NCBI RefSeq assembly: GCF_003479805.1
Contig: NZ_QUHV01000017.1
Coordinates: 1-37,217 of the forward strand
Source: Collinsella sp. AF08-23
GTDB taxonomy: Bacteria > Actinomycetota > Coriobacteriia > Coriobacteriales > Coriobacteriaceae
Length of the DNA: 37,217 nucleotides
Reading direction: 5' to 3'
The notes beneath the pieces are model-generated. The model was given only the letters and a program-made list of their open reading frames with translations. It did not search any database and was not told where the DNA came from. The translations under genes and the position numbers were made by a program. This document shows, piece after piece, positions 1 to 8,342 of this stretch. Each line of letters opens with the position of its first letter. Position 1 is the first letter of the stretch.

Positions 1-112
1 CGGAGGCCCCGGTCTCCAAGATTTCTGCCGCACGCCCAAATGCCGGAGTTTTGTCGAGTTATGCTACCCTTTTGCGCTTTTGATGACCTCAACTTCATCA
101 GGCGATGCCGCA

Positions 113-248
113 AATCGGGCGAAAATGTAACGAAGAATTCGATACGCCGGGTAGACGTGGGTTTTGACAGCTTGCGAGCTGGGGGTTTGCCGCCTCAACT
201 GGCGCTCTACTCGGCCTCTTCGGAAACTCGTTACATTTTCGCCCGATT
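113..248. repeat. Cloverleaf-like palindromic element
   Basis: Positions 113-133 and 228-248 are a perfect 21-bp inverted repeat. Inside it, 147-154 pairs with 207-214 (one G-T pair). Two further hairpins sit in the centre: 168-172 with 177-181 around a TGCG loop, and 191-194 with 201-204. Drawn as one strand this gives a four-part fold of about 136 nt. I found no second copy in the window. It could be a small non-autonomous mobile palindrome (MITE/REPIN type), a structured RNA, or an invertible segment. The structure is seen directly; the role is unknown. Confidence 0.75.
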
Positions 249-349
249 CCTGGCACATACCCCCACTTCCATGGTGCGCGGGAAGCGCGGGCGTCACGTG
301 CGAGTGGTTTTGTTCGCTTCTTGCAGCGCGTGCATGTGTAAGTCCGTGC

Positions 350-371
350 ACGTACAATAAGGCGTGTACGT
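350..371 (+). promoter_or_regulatory. Probable purB -10 box within a short inverted repeat
   Basis: A TACAAT hexamer at 353-358 is a plausible -10 box; no good -35 box is placed 16-18 bp upstream. It lies inside a 7-bp perfect inverted repeat (350-356 and 365-371, arms ACGTACA and TGTACGT, 8-nt spacer). A repressor bound there would cover the promoter, so this is a candidate operator for purine control. It does not match the Bacillus PurR box as I know it. Confidence 0.35.
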
Positions 372-400
372 TGCGTGCCAATACTCAAAAAGGAGCCGCC

Positions 401-1744
<1,344 letters not shown>

Positions 1745-1788
1745 TGTGTAAGGGAATGGCTCGTTTTGCATACAGACGAGGGAATTAG

Positions 1789-1826
1789 GGGTGCCACCGG
1801 CGTGAAACAGCCGGTGGCACCCTTTG
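1789..1826 (+). terminator. Intrinsic terminator after purB
   Basis: A perfect 13-bp GC-rich stem (1789-1801 with 1810-1822) with an 8-nt loop, followed by TTTG. The T tract is short, but the stem is very strong and lies about 45 bases after the purB stop. Confidence 0.8.
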
Positions 1827-1870
1827 TCATACGGGCAATGTTTTGCCTCATGCTCAAGTGCTGGAAAATG

Positions 1871-1955
1871 TACAATAAAAGCACCCGGCGACGCGATCGC
1901 CCCGATGGCGTCGTTGACGAACGAGAAGTCGGACCCCAAGAGAAACGAGGTGGGT
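1871..1955 (+). promoter_or_regulatory. Likely promoter and leader of the LPQTG surface protein
   Basis: TACAAT at 1871-1876 followed by A-rich sequence is a likely -10 box; the -35 is unclear. The leader contains two overlapping, mutually exclusive hairpins: 1887-1891 with 1897-1901, and 1889-1894 with 1908-1913. It ends in a purine-rich ribosome binding site (AACGAGGTGGG) before the ATG at 1956. Whether the hairpin switch has any function is open. Confidence 0.4.
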
Positions 1956-4901
1956 ATGAGTATCGGAACAAAGAAATGTACAACCGCTATCCTCGTGTTG
2001 GCCACGGCGCTATCTACGGCTACCTTTTTGCCGTCCGTGGCGTATGCGCATGAGGAGCCCGTCCCTGCAGTTCGGACGACTGAGCAGCAGGCAGCCATAT
2101 TCTCTCTTGATGAGGATGTTTCCGAGCGCGCCGGAGGGGTGGTTGCGAGCATTGACGGCGTCGAGTACCCGACGCTCAACGAGGCACTTGCGGCTGCTAA
2201 AGACGGCCAAACGGTCAAGGTGCTGGCAAACACGACCATGACCACGGGTCGCGTGGAAGGCGTCTCCATCACGCTGGACCTTAACGGCTGCGCCGTCCAG
2301 GTGGACAACCGCGCGTTCAATGTAATCTCCGGCGGCAGGCTCACGCTCGATGACACCGTAGGCGGCGGTCTGCTCAAGGTCAACAAGGTCGGCAGCACGC
2401 TTTCGCTGGGTATTGTGACCGGGTCCAAAGGCTCGGTGGTCATGAAGGGCGGCACGCTCGAGGTTCCCGAGTACGGCATCTACACCACCAAGGACGATAC
2501 GGATGCGTGCGTCTTTCTACAGGGCGGCACCATCAAGGCGGACTACGGCATCTGCGCTCTTGGAAACGGAACCGAGCACAGCGCGAAGGTCGAGATCTCC
2601 GGCGGAGAAATCCAGGCGGGAATATTCGGATTTAGCACCAACGGCTCCGAAGGTATCGGTGGCGTTGATTTCGTCATGACGGGCGGTACCATCACGTCCA
2701 CCGCAGAGGATGCCCCCGCGCTCTACCTGCCTGCCTTCTATAGCACGGCCACCATTACCGGCGGCACCATTACCGGAGGTACGGGTATCGAAATTCGTGC
2801 GGGCGAGCTTACCGTGTCGGGAAACGCCCAGATTTCAGGCATCGGCCCGCTGGAGTCCAGCCCCAACGGTAGCGGCAGCACGTCGTCCGGAGCGGGTATC
2901 GCGATTGCTCAGCACGCCACGAAGCAACCCATCAACGTTACGATCTCAGGCAACGCGAAGATTTCCGGAACCTACGCCTTGCATGAGAGCAATCCGCAAA
3001 AGAACGATCCCGAAGCGATCGAGCAGGTCAAGATTGCCGTCACGGGTGGCGCACTCGAGACCAACGCACCCGATGCATCGCAGGCGATTTATAGCGAAGA
3101 CTGCACTGGATTCGTAAAGGGCGGTACGTCCAACACCGAGCTTCCCGGTGCTGTTTTGGCCGACGACAGCGCCATGCTGGTGAACGAAGAGGGATCCGTT
3201 TCTGTAGTGAGCGAGGCCGACGCCGTCGCAGGCGCGGGTGCGTTCGTCGAGAAGGACGGCAAGAAGGTCTACTACACAACGCCTGCCGCTGCGGAAAACG
3301 CCAACCCTGGTGCGACCGAGGACATCAAGGTCTACGCTGTTGAGGTGAACGGTCAGAAGTTCGCCACGCTTGAAGAGGGCATCGCGGCTGCCAAAAATGG
3401 CGGCACGGTCACCCTTCTGAGCGATTTGGGCGCTGATCAGGTCTCTGCTGGCAAAGACAAGTACATCAACATCACCGAGGCCGGTACCAAGGCGACCATC
3501 GACTTGGCGGGTCATACCATCACGCTCGACAGCGCTGATACCATATCGGTGTCTGCGTCCAATGTGACTCTTGCGGTAAAAAACGGCACAATCGTCAACA
3601 CCAACAAGGACAGCTACGGCCTGTATACCTACGCCACCAATGACAACATCACCGTGACGCTGGAAGACCTTACGCTTCAAACGGTTGACCAGGCCATTGG
3701 CGTTCAGGGACTCAATTCCAACCAGAACGTGACGCTCAAGAACTGCAATATCACGTGCGAGACCACCGCAGTGTACTGGCCGCCGAAGTCCGGCACGCTG
3801 ACTATCGAGGACACCTCCATTGAGGCCAAGAGCGGCGTCACCATTAAGGGTGGCTCGGTTGTCGCGGAGGGCGATACCCATATTAAGGCTACCGGCGAGA
3901 AGAAAAACCCCGAGGACTACTACGACGGCAGTCCCTCTGGCAATCTGATTTCGACCGGTGCAGCCATCTACGTGGAAAGCGGCTATAACGATCGCGACAT
4001 CTCTCTGGATATCCAGGGCGGCACCTTCGAGAGCGAAAAGGGCGCGACCGTCTTGTACTTCGTCAAGGAAGGCGAAAGCACTACGGTCAGCCGTGATATT
4101 GCCATCTCCGGCGGCACGTTCGCGGGCGAGCCTCCCGCTGCCGAATTCATCGTCCCCGGCTCCGGACTGCAGCTCGACAAGGACGGCAACCTGGTTGCCG
4201 TGAGTGCGCAACTGGTTCCGAACGCCGATAAGGTCGTCGACGGCGTGTATGTCTACGATGTGGCATCGGGTAAGGAAATCACCGAAGCCGACCTTCTAGC
4301 TTTGATGGGCATGAACGTAGATGTCGAGAAGAGCGGTTACCTTATCAAGGTGGATACTGTTAACCTTGCGGCCCTGAATAAGGCCATCGCGGCAGCCGAA
4401 ACTTCGGCAGAATTCTCCTTTGAGTTCAGTGCTGAAAAAGAGGCGGATGCATCATTGGCCTCCTCTGGGGTCGTGCCCTTCACGCTCAAGGTCAGGCTGG
4501 TTGATTCGGGTGTCGCTCCCGAGCCCGTTGACAAAGTCACGGTTACTTTCGAAACCGGTACGGGTTCCTCTTTTACCCAAGAGGTTGAGCCGGGCTCCAA
4601 GCTTACCCGCCCCGCCGACCCCACGTACAAAGGGTGGAAGTTCGTTGGCTGGTTTAAGGCCAAGGCTTCCGACGGGTCGGTGTCTGGCGAGTGGAACTTC
4701 GACAAAGACGTCGTAACTGCGGACACGACGCTTTACGGAGGTTGGGTGAAGGCCAGCTCCACCACCAATGCGCAAAAGCCTCAAAACGGGCTTCCCCAGA
4801 CGGGCGATACGAGCGCCATCGGCATGGTCGCCCTAGGTGTCGCCGGCGTTGCCGCCGTTGTTGCAGGCGTCGTCGTCGCTAAGCGTCGTAAGTCCGAGTA
4901 G
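1956..4901 (+). CDS. LPQTG-anchored surface protein with beta-helix-type repeats and an InlB-type repeat
   Basis: A 981-residue secreted, wall-anchored protein. Residues 1-30 form a signal peptide ending near AYA. Two homologous modules begin with a TLxEAxAAAKxGxTVxLL motif at about residues 69 and 465. Each runs into Gly/Thr/Ser-rich strands with many GGTI-type turns, such as a tandem TITGG near residue 268, suggesting right-handed beta-helices. Residues 862-931 match the Listeria-Bacteroides (InlB B-type) repeat, with WKFVGWF and TTLYGGW blocks. The sorting signal is LPQTG at 946-950, then a hydrophobic segment and KRRKSE. No catalytic motif was recognised, so adhesion or glycan contact is inference. 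The start was chosen for its signal peptide and RBS; the frame opens earlier at 1824. Confidence 0.85.
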   Translation: MSIGTKKCTTAILVLATALSTATFLPSVAYAHEEPVPAVRTTEQQAAIFSLDEDVSERAGGVVASIDGVEYPTLNEALAAAKDGQTVKVLANTTMTTGRVEGVSITLDLNGCAVQVDNRAFNVISGGRLTLDDTVGGGLLKVNKVGSTLSLGIVTGSKGSVVMKGGTLEVPEYGIYTTKDDTDACVFLQGGTIKADYGICALGNGTEHSAKVEISGGEIQAGIFGFSTNGSEGIGGVDFVMTGGTITSTAEDAPALYLPAFYSTATITGGTITGGTGIEIRAGELTVSGNAQISGIGPLESSPNGSGSTSSGAGIAIAQHATKQPINVTISGNAKISGTYALHESNPQKNDPEAIEQVKIAVTGGALETNAPDASQAIYSEDCTGFVKGGTSNTELPGAVLADDSAMLVNEEGSVSVVSEADAVAGAGAFVEKDGKKVYYTTPAAAENANPGATEDIKVYAVEVNGQKFATLEEGIAAAKNGGTVTLLSDLGADQVSAGKDKYINITEAGTKATIDLAGHTITLDSADTISVSASNVTLAVKNGTIVNTNKDSYGLYTYATNDNITVTLEDLTLQTVDQAIGVQGLNSNQNVTLKNCNITCETTAVYWPPKSGTLTIEDTSIEAKSGVTIKGGSVVAEGDTHIKATGEKKNPEDYYDGSPSGNLISTGAAIYVESGYNDRDISLDIQGGTFESEKGATVLYFVKEGESTTVSRDIAISGGTFAGEPPAAEFIVPGSGLQLDKDGNLVAVSAQLVPNADKVVDGVYVYDVASGKEITEADLLALMGMNVDVEKSGYLIKVDTVNLAALNKAIAAAETSAEFSFEFSAEKEADASLASSGVVPFTLKVRLVDSGVAPEPVDKVTVTFETGTGSSFTQEVEPGSKLTRPADPTYKGWKFVGWFKAKASDGSVSGEWNFDKDVVTADTTLYGGWVKASSTTNAQKPQNGLPQTGDTSAIGMVALGVAGVAAVVAGVVVAKRRKSE

Positions 4902-4933
4902 CCCATAGACCGCACGAGACACACGTGCTTCAG

Positions 4934-4968
4934 ACGGGTCGCTGTCCTATGGCAGCGGCCCGTTTCTG
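4934..4968 (+). terminator. Intrinsic terminator after the LPQTG protein
   Basis: An 11-bp stem with one G-T pair (4934-4944 with 4953-4963) and an 8-nt loop, followed by TTCTGCT. It lies 33 bases after the stop codon. The T tract is weak. Confidence 0.65.
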
Positions 4969-5022
4969 CTATCCGCCGCCGCGCGTTTTGGGTATCATAT
5001 CCAGCAGACTATAGGAGGAACC

Positions 5023-5049
5023 ATGCACATCGCGCTCGATAAGCTCTAG
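5023..5049 (+). CDS. Eight-codon leader ORF ending in UAG, upstream of prfA
   Basis: ATG at 5023 is preceded by AGGAGG at 5013-5018, one of the best Shine-Dalgarno sequences in the window. It opens a frame of only eight codons (MHIALDKL) closed by TAG at 5047-5049. A TATCAT hexamer at 4993-4998 could be the -10 box, which would put the mRNA start about 20 bases before the ATG. The next gene, prfA, encodes the release factor that reads UAG and starts 104 bases downstream with its own RBS. A leader peptide reporting on RF1 activity is therefore conceivable. It could also be chance or the relic of a displaced gene. No known leader peptide was recognised. Confidence 0.4.
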   Translation: MHIALDKL

Positions 5050-5153
5050 CTACGCCTGCATTTTTGCTTGGACGTTGTCCGGCATAACTCATCCCACACG
5101 TCGATCAAACTATCGGCGCCCCCGTTATTTCCACGCGTATACAAGGAGCCATC

Positions 5154-6221
5154 ATGCGCGACAAGCTTGAGAAAATCATCATCGCCTTCGAAGAGCTCGA
5201 GAAGAAGCTCTCCGACCCGGCCGTTGCCAGCGACATTAAGGAATTCACGCGCCTCAACAAGGAGTATGCGCACCAGACCGACTTGGTGAAGGCAGCTCGC
5301 GAGTACCTTGGTGCCCTCGATGACATCGAGGTGGCCAAGGAGATGCTGCACGATGCCAGCGATGCCGACGAGAAGGAGATGCTCCAGATGGAGATTTCCG
5401 AGAACGAGGCCAAGCTTCCTCAGCTCGAGGAAGACATCAAGATCATGCTCATTCCGGGTGATCCGATGGACGAGAAGGACACCATTGTCGAGATTCGCTC
5501 CGCTGCGGGCGGCGACGAGGCTGCCATCTTTGCGGGCGACCTGTTCAAGATGTACCAGCGCTTCATCGAGTCCAAAAAGTGGAAGATGACGGTCCTCGAC
5601 TCCAGCCCATCCGAGGCGGGTGGCTTCAAGTCCATCGAGTTCAAGGTCGAGGGTGACAAGGTCTACTCCGTCATGAAGTATGAGTCGGGCGTGCATCGCG
5701 TCCAGCGTGTCCCCAAGACGGAGTCACAGGGCCGTATTCAGACGTCCACCGCGACCGTTGCCGTGTTGCCCGAGGCCGATGAGATTGACATCCAGATCAA
5801 CCAGTCCGACCTGCGCATCGACACGTACTGTGCCTCCGGTCCTGGCGGCCAGTGCGTCAACACCACCTATTCGGCGGTTCGCATCACCCACCTGCCCACG
5901 AACACCGTGGTCCAGTCCCAGGAGCAGCGCTCTCAAATCCAGAACCGCGAGGTCTGCATGCAGATGCTCCGCGCTCGTCTGTACGAGATGGAGCTCGAGA
6001 AGCAGCAGGCTGAGCTTGGTGCCGAGCGCTCCGCGCAGATCGGCCACGGCAACCGTTCGGAGAAGATCCGCACGTACAACTTGCCGCAGGACCGTGTGAC
6101 CGACCATCGTATCGGCTATAACTCCACGTACAACGGTGTATTGCTGGGTGACCAGCTCGCTGGCGTCATCGACGCGCTCGCCGCTGCCGACCGTGCAGCA
6201 AAGTTGGCCGAGGCCGTATAA
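5154..6221 (+). CDS. prfA: Peptide chain release factor 1
   Basis: A 355-residue class I release factor that ends translation at UAA and UAG in the ribosomal A site. The codon-reading PxT motif is PKT (within RVPKTESQGR), not the SPF of RF2, which separates it from prfB. The peptidyl-tRNA hydrolysis motif GGQ is at residues 231-233. Its flank reads GPGGQCVNTTYSAVR, where many RF1 proteins have GGQHVNTTDSAVR, so the residues after Gln and at the NTTD position differ. Family length is normal. The start has an AAGGAG site 5-6 bases upstream. It lies next to prmC, whose product methylates the GGQ glutamine, but a terminator-like hairpin separates the two. Confidence 0.97.
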   Translation: MRDKLEKIIIAFEELEKKLSDPAVASDIKEFTRLNKEYAHQTDLVKAAREYLGALDDIEVAKEMLHDASDADEKEMLQMEISENEAKLPQLEEDIKIMLIPGDPMDEKDTIVEIRSAAGGDEAAIFAGDLFKMYQRFIESKKWKMTVLDSSPSEAGGFKSIEFKVEGDKVYSVMKYESGVHRVQRVPKTESQGRIQTSTATVAVLPEADEIDIQINQSDLRIDTYCASGPGGQCVNTTYSAVRITHLPTNTVVQSQEQRSQIQNREVCMQMLRARLYEMELEKQQAELGAERSAQIGHGNRSEKIRTYNLPQDRVTDHRIGYNSTYNGVLLGDQLAGVIDALAAADRAAKLAEAV

Positions 6222-6253
6222 GCCATCACGTCACAACCATATAGCGTGTGTGA

Positions 6254-6283
6254 GGGCGGTTTGTTTGCAAGCCGCCCTTGTTT
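6254..6283 (+). terminator. Intrinsic terminator after prfA
   Basis: A 10-bp stem (6254-6263 with 6268-6277, one T-G pair) closes a TTTG tetraloop and is followed by TTGTTT. It falls 33 bases after the prfA stop, so prmC probably has its own promoter or depends on read-through. Confidence 0.75.
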
Positions 6284-6425
6284 GATGTGTGCATGGTCTT
6301 GCCGGAAGTTCTCTGCCTTACGAACGACTTTGGCCGGGATATGCTGTAATTTGCTATTTCCGAAAGGTGGGTGACGGCCGTGCCGTAGAATCGCGGATGA
6401 GCAATACATGAGGACGGGGGCCGAG

Positions 6426-7610
6426 ATGCCAAACGAGACCTGGACCATCAAGCGGTGTCTGGATTGGACGCGCGACTACCTGAGAGATAAGGGCGACGAG
6501 CGTCCGCGCCTGTCTGCCGAGTGGCTTCTTTCCGGGGTTACGGGGCTCTCACGGACAGAGATCTACATGAGCTTCGACAAGCCCATGTCGCCTGAGGAGC
6601 TTGCTCGCATGCATAGCGCCGTGGTACGCAGGGCCAAGGGTGAACCGCTGCAGTACATCATTGGGGAGACGGATTTTCGAACCATCACCGTTGCGTGTGT
6701 CCCCGGCGTCCTCATTCCGCGTCCCGAAACGGAGCTTTTGGTTGAGGAAACCCTCAAGTACATCGATGCCGACGTTTTGGGTGCTGCTGCAAGCAGGCCG
6801 CGCAGCCGTGTTGAGCTGCCATGGAACGCCGAGATTCAGGCGGCGCGCGAAGCGGAGTTGGCAACGGCGGCAGCCCAGAGCGAGGATCGCCTTGTCGAGC
6901 GCGAGCTCACGGAGGAGGACATTGCGGCGCTTGAGGAGGATGCCGAGCTTGAGGCCGGAGATTCTGGTGATTCTGGCGATGAGGTAGGCCTGCAAACCGC
7001 CGTCCCTCGGGATGGGGAGGGCGTATTGGGCTCTGCGAGCGCAAACGGTGTGAACACGTCGGATGACGATGATTCTGCATCGCAGGTGGCTCGTGTGCTG
7101 GAAGTCGGCTGCGGAACCGGGTGCATCTCGCTTTCCATCGCCGCCGAGCGCCCGGAGCATACGTGCTGTGTTGCGATTGACATAGAGCCGCGCGCTGTCG
7201 ACCTTTCCATCCGCAACCGTGACGCGTTGGGCATTGCGCCCGATGTTGTGGATGTGCGCTTGGGTAACCTCGTCTCGCCCCTCAATCGTGAGACTGAGTG
7301 GGGGACGTTCGATGTGTTGGTGTCGAATCCCCCCTACATTCCAACATCGGTGATGGGTAACCTTCCGCACGAGGTGGCGGATTATGAGCCGGCTCTGGCT
7401 CTCGATGGCGGGGAAGATGGTCTGGACATCTTCAGGCGTCTGGTGAATGCCGCCCCCCACATGCTCAAGCCAGGTGGACTTCTTGCATGCGAGCTCTATG
7501 AGGGACACCTCGACCAGGCAGCCTCCCTGTGCCGCGCCGCCGGCATGCGTGAGGTCCGTGTCGTCAACGATCTTACCAATCGCCCCCGCATCATCCTCGC
7601 TCGCGTGTAG
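6426..7610 (+). CDS. prmC: Release factor glutamine methyltransferase with acidic insertion
   Basis: PrmC/HemK transfers a methyl group from SAM to the Gln of the GGQ motif of RF1 and RF2. The N-terminal helical domain (residues 1-85) and the block GVLIPRPETELLVEE lead into a class I SAM fold with VLEVGCGTG near residue 222 and the glutamine-binding NPPY at 301-304. The protein is 394 residues; the family is usually about 280-290. The extra length lies at about residues 115-220, between the PETE block and the SAM motif I, which normally almost abut. This stretch is rich in Glu, Asp, Ala and Ser and looks disordered. The frame is intact across it. The start at 6426 (MPNETW) has a GAGGA site upstream; an in-frame ATG at 6408 is an alternative. 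Confidence 0.93.
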   Translation: MPNETWTIKRCLDWTRDYLRDKGDERPRLSAEWLLSGVTGLSRTEIYMSFDKPMSPEELARMHSAVVRRAKGEPLQYIIGETDFRTITVACVPGVLIPRPETELLVEETLKYIDADVLGAAASRPRSRVELPWNAEIQAAREAELATAAAQSEDRLVERELTEEDIAALEEDAELEAGDSGDSGDEVGLQTAVPRDGEGVLGSASANGVNTSDDDDSASQVARVLEVGCGTGCISLSIAAERPEHTCCVAIDIEPRAVDLSIRNRDALGIAPDVVDVRLGNLVSPLNRETEWGTFDVLVSNPPYIPTSVMGNLPHEVADYEPALALDGGEDGLDIFRRLVNAAPHMLKPGGLLACELYEGHLDQAASLCRAAGMREVRVVNDLTNRPRIILARV

Positions 7611-7664
7611 GCCAGCACCTCGCGGTGACGCGCGGAGAGAATCAAGTGTCTGCATCAGTAGTGA

Positions 7665-7693
7665 TTGCAAATAATAACGTTTGACGTTATTAA
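7665..7693 (+). promoter_or_regulatory. higBA promoter with overlapping operator
   Basis: TTGCAA (7665-7670) and TATTAA (7688-7693) are spaced by 17 bp and would start transcription about 8 bases before the higB ATG. A 9-bp perfect inverted repeat with a 3-nt centre (7672-7680 and 7684-7692, arms TAATAACGT and ACGTTATTA) fills the spacer. This is the expected arrangement for autorepression by the HigA antitoxin. An alternative TTGACG/TACTAT pair at 7681 and 7704 also has 17-bp spacing, but its -10 box would overlap the start codon. Confidence 0.6.
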
Positions 7694-7707
7694 CGAAGGG
7701 CGTTACT

Positions 7708-7989
7708 ATGATTCTATCGTATCGAGACAAAGATACCGAGAGGCTGGCGAAGGGCCTTCGCGTGCTCAGATTTGCTCCGTTCGAGAGAATCGCTCTGCGA
7801 AAGCTGAGGCAGCTAGACATTGCCGGCAGCCTTAATGATCTTCGAGTTCCTCCCGGTAACCATCTTGAGGCTTTGACGGGGAAGCGCTCTGGTCAATGCA
7901 GCATAAGGGTGAATGACCAGTACAGGGTTTGCTTTACCTGGACCCCGTCAGGGCCAAAAGACGTTGAAATCGTCGACTACCATCATTGA
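7708..7989 (+). CDS. higB: HigB-family toxin (RelE/ParE superfamily)
   Basis: A 93-residue protein of the plasmid-maintenance killer / HigB type (GraT-like). The diagnostic blocks are present: the N-terminal SYRDKDTERLAKG, then RKLRQLDIA, LRVPPGNHLEAL and SIRVNDQYRVCF, ending in DVEIVDYHH. Members cut mRNA on the ribosome or act as growth-slowing ribonucleases. The toxin gene precedes the antitoxin gene, as is usual for hig modules. An ATG at 7708 is chosen because the N-terminus then matches the family; the frame opens at 7681. The gene looks intact, so the toxin is probably functional and held in check by HigA. Confidence 0.9.
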   Translation: MILSYRDKDTERLAKGLRVLRFAPFERIALRKLRQLDIAGSLNDLRVPPGNHLEALTGKRSGQCSIRVNDQYRVCFTWTPSGPKDVEIVDYHH

Positions 7990-8000
7990 GGGGAGACGAA

Positions 8001-8306
8001 ATGGCGCGCGACTTGGCACCTGTTACACCGGGGGAGCTTCTAAAAGAGGAGTTTCTCGAGCCTTTGGGGATATCGCAGTATCGACTGGCCAAGGCGACGG
8101 GCATTCCGGCTCAAAGGATCGGGCAGATTGTCTTGGGGCGTCGTCGTATCACGGCCGATACCGATTTGCGCCTTTGCCGGTACTTTGGCTTAACGGACGG
8201 ATACTGGCTCAGGGCGCAAGTCGCATACGATGTCGAAGAGGCGCGAACAGCCCTTGAGGCTGACCTGCAGGACATCCAGCCGTTGGATCAGGTGGCAATA
8301 GGCTAA
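8001..8306 (+). CDS. higA: HigA-family antitoxin, XRE-type regulator
   Basis: A 101-residue protein with a helix-turn-helix of the Xre/HigA type, roughly residues 18-72: PGELLKEEFLEPLGISQYRLAKATGI, then RIGQIVLGRRRITADTDLRL and YFGLTDGYWLRAQ. The family binds and neutralises HigB and represses its own operon. The gene starts 11 bases after the higB stop with a GAGGGGA ribosome binding site. A TTG at 7986 overlapping the higB stop is a weaker alternative start. Its likely operator is the inverted repeat at 7672-7692. Confidence 0.9.
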   Translation: MARDLAPVTPGELLKEEFLEPLGISQYRLAKATGIPAQRIGQIVLGRRRITADTDLRLCRYFGLTDGYWLRAQVAYDVEEARTALEADLQDIQPLDQVAIG

Positions 8307-8342
8307 TAGACGCAGCAAAAGAAGTAGCAGCTGGAGGGATGT

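Larger units (their letters stand above)
1..400. other. Non-coding start of window, upstream of purB
   Basis: About 400 bases without a convincing gene. Short open frames exist on both strands, but none has a ribosome binding site or a recognisable product. The stretch holds a long palindromic element at 113-248 and a likely purB promoter near 350-371, both listed separately. I see nothing interpretable in 1-112 or 249-330. No riboswitch or T-box consensus was recognised. Confidence 0.6.

Noticed and set aside
164..400. N-terminal extension of purB
   Set aside because: The frame is open, but it covers the palindrome and promoter, and PurB begins at the ATG at 401 with a clear ribosome binding site.
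5640..5760. Possibility that prfA is really prfB (RF2)
   Set aside because: The codon-recognition motif is PKT, not SPF, and there is no programmed UGA frameshift site near the start.
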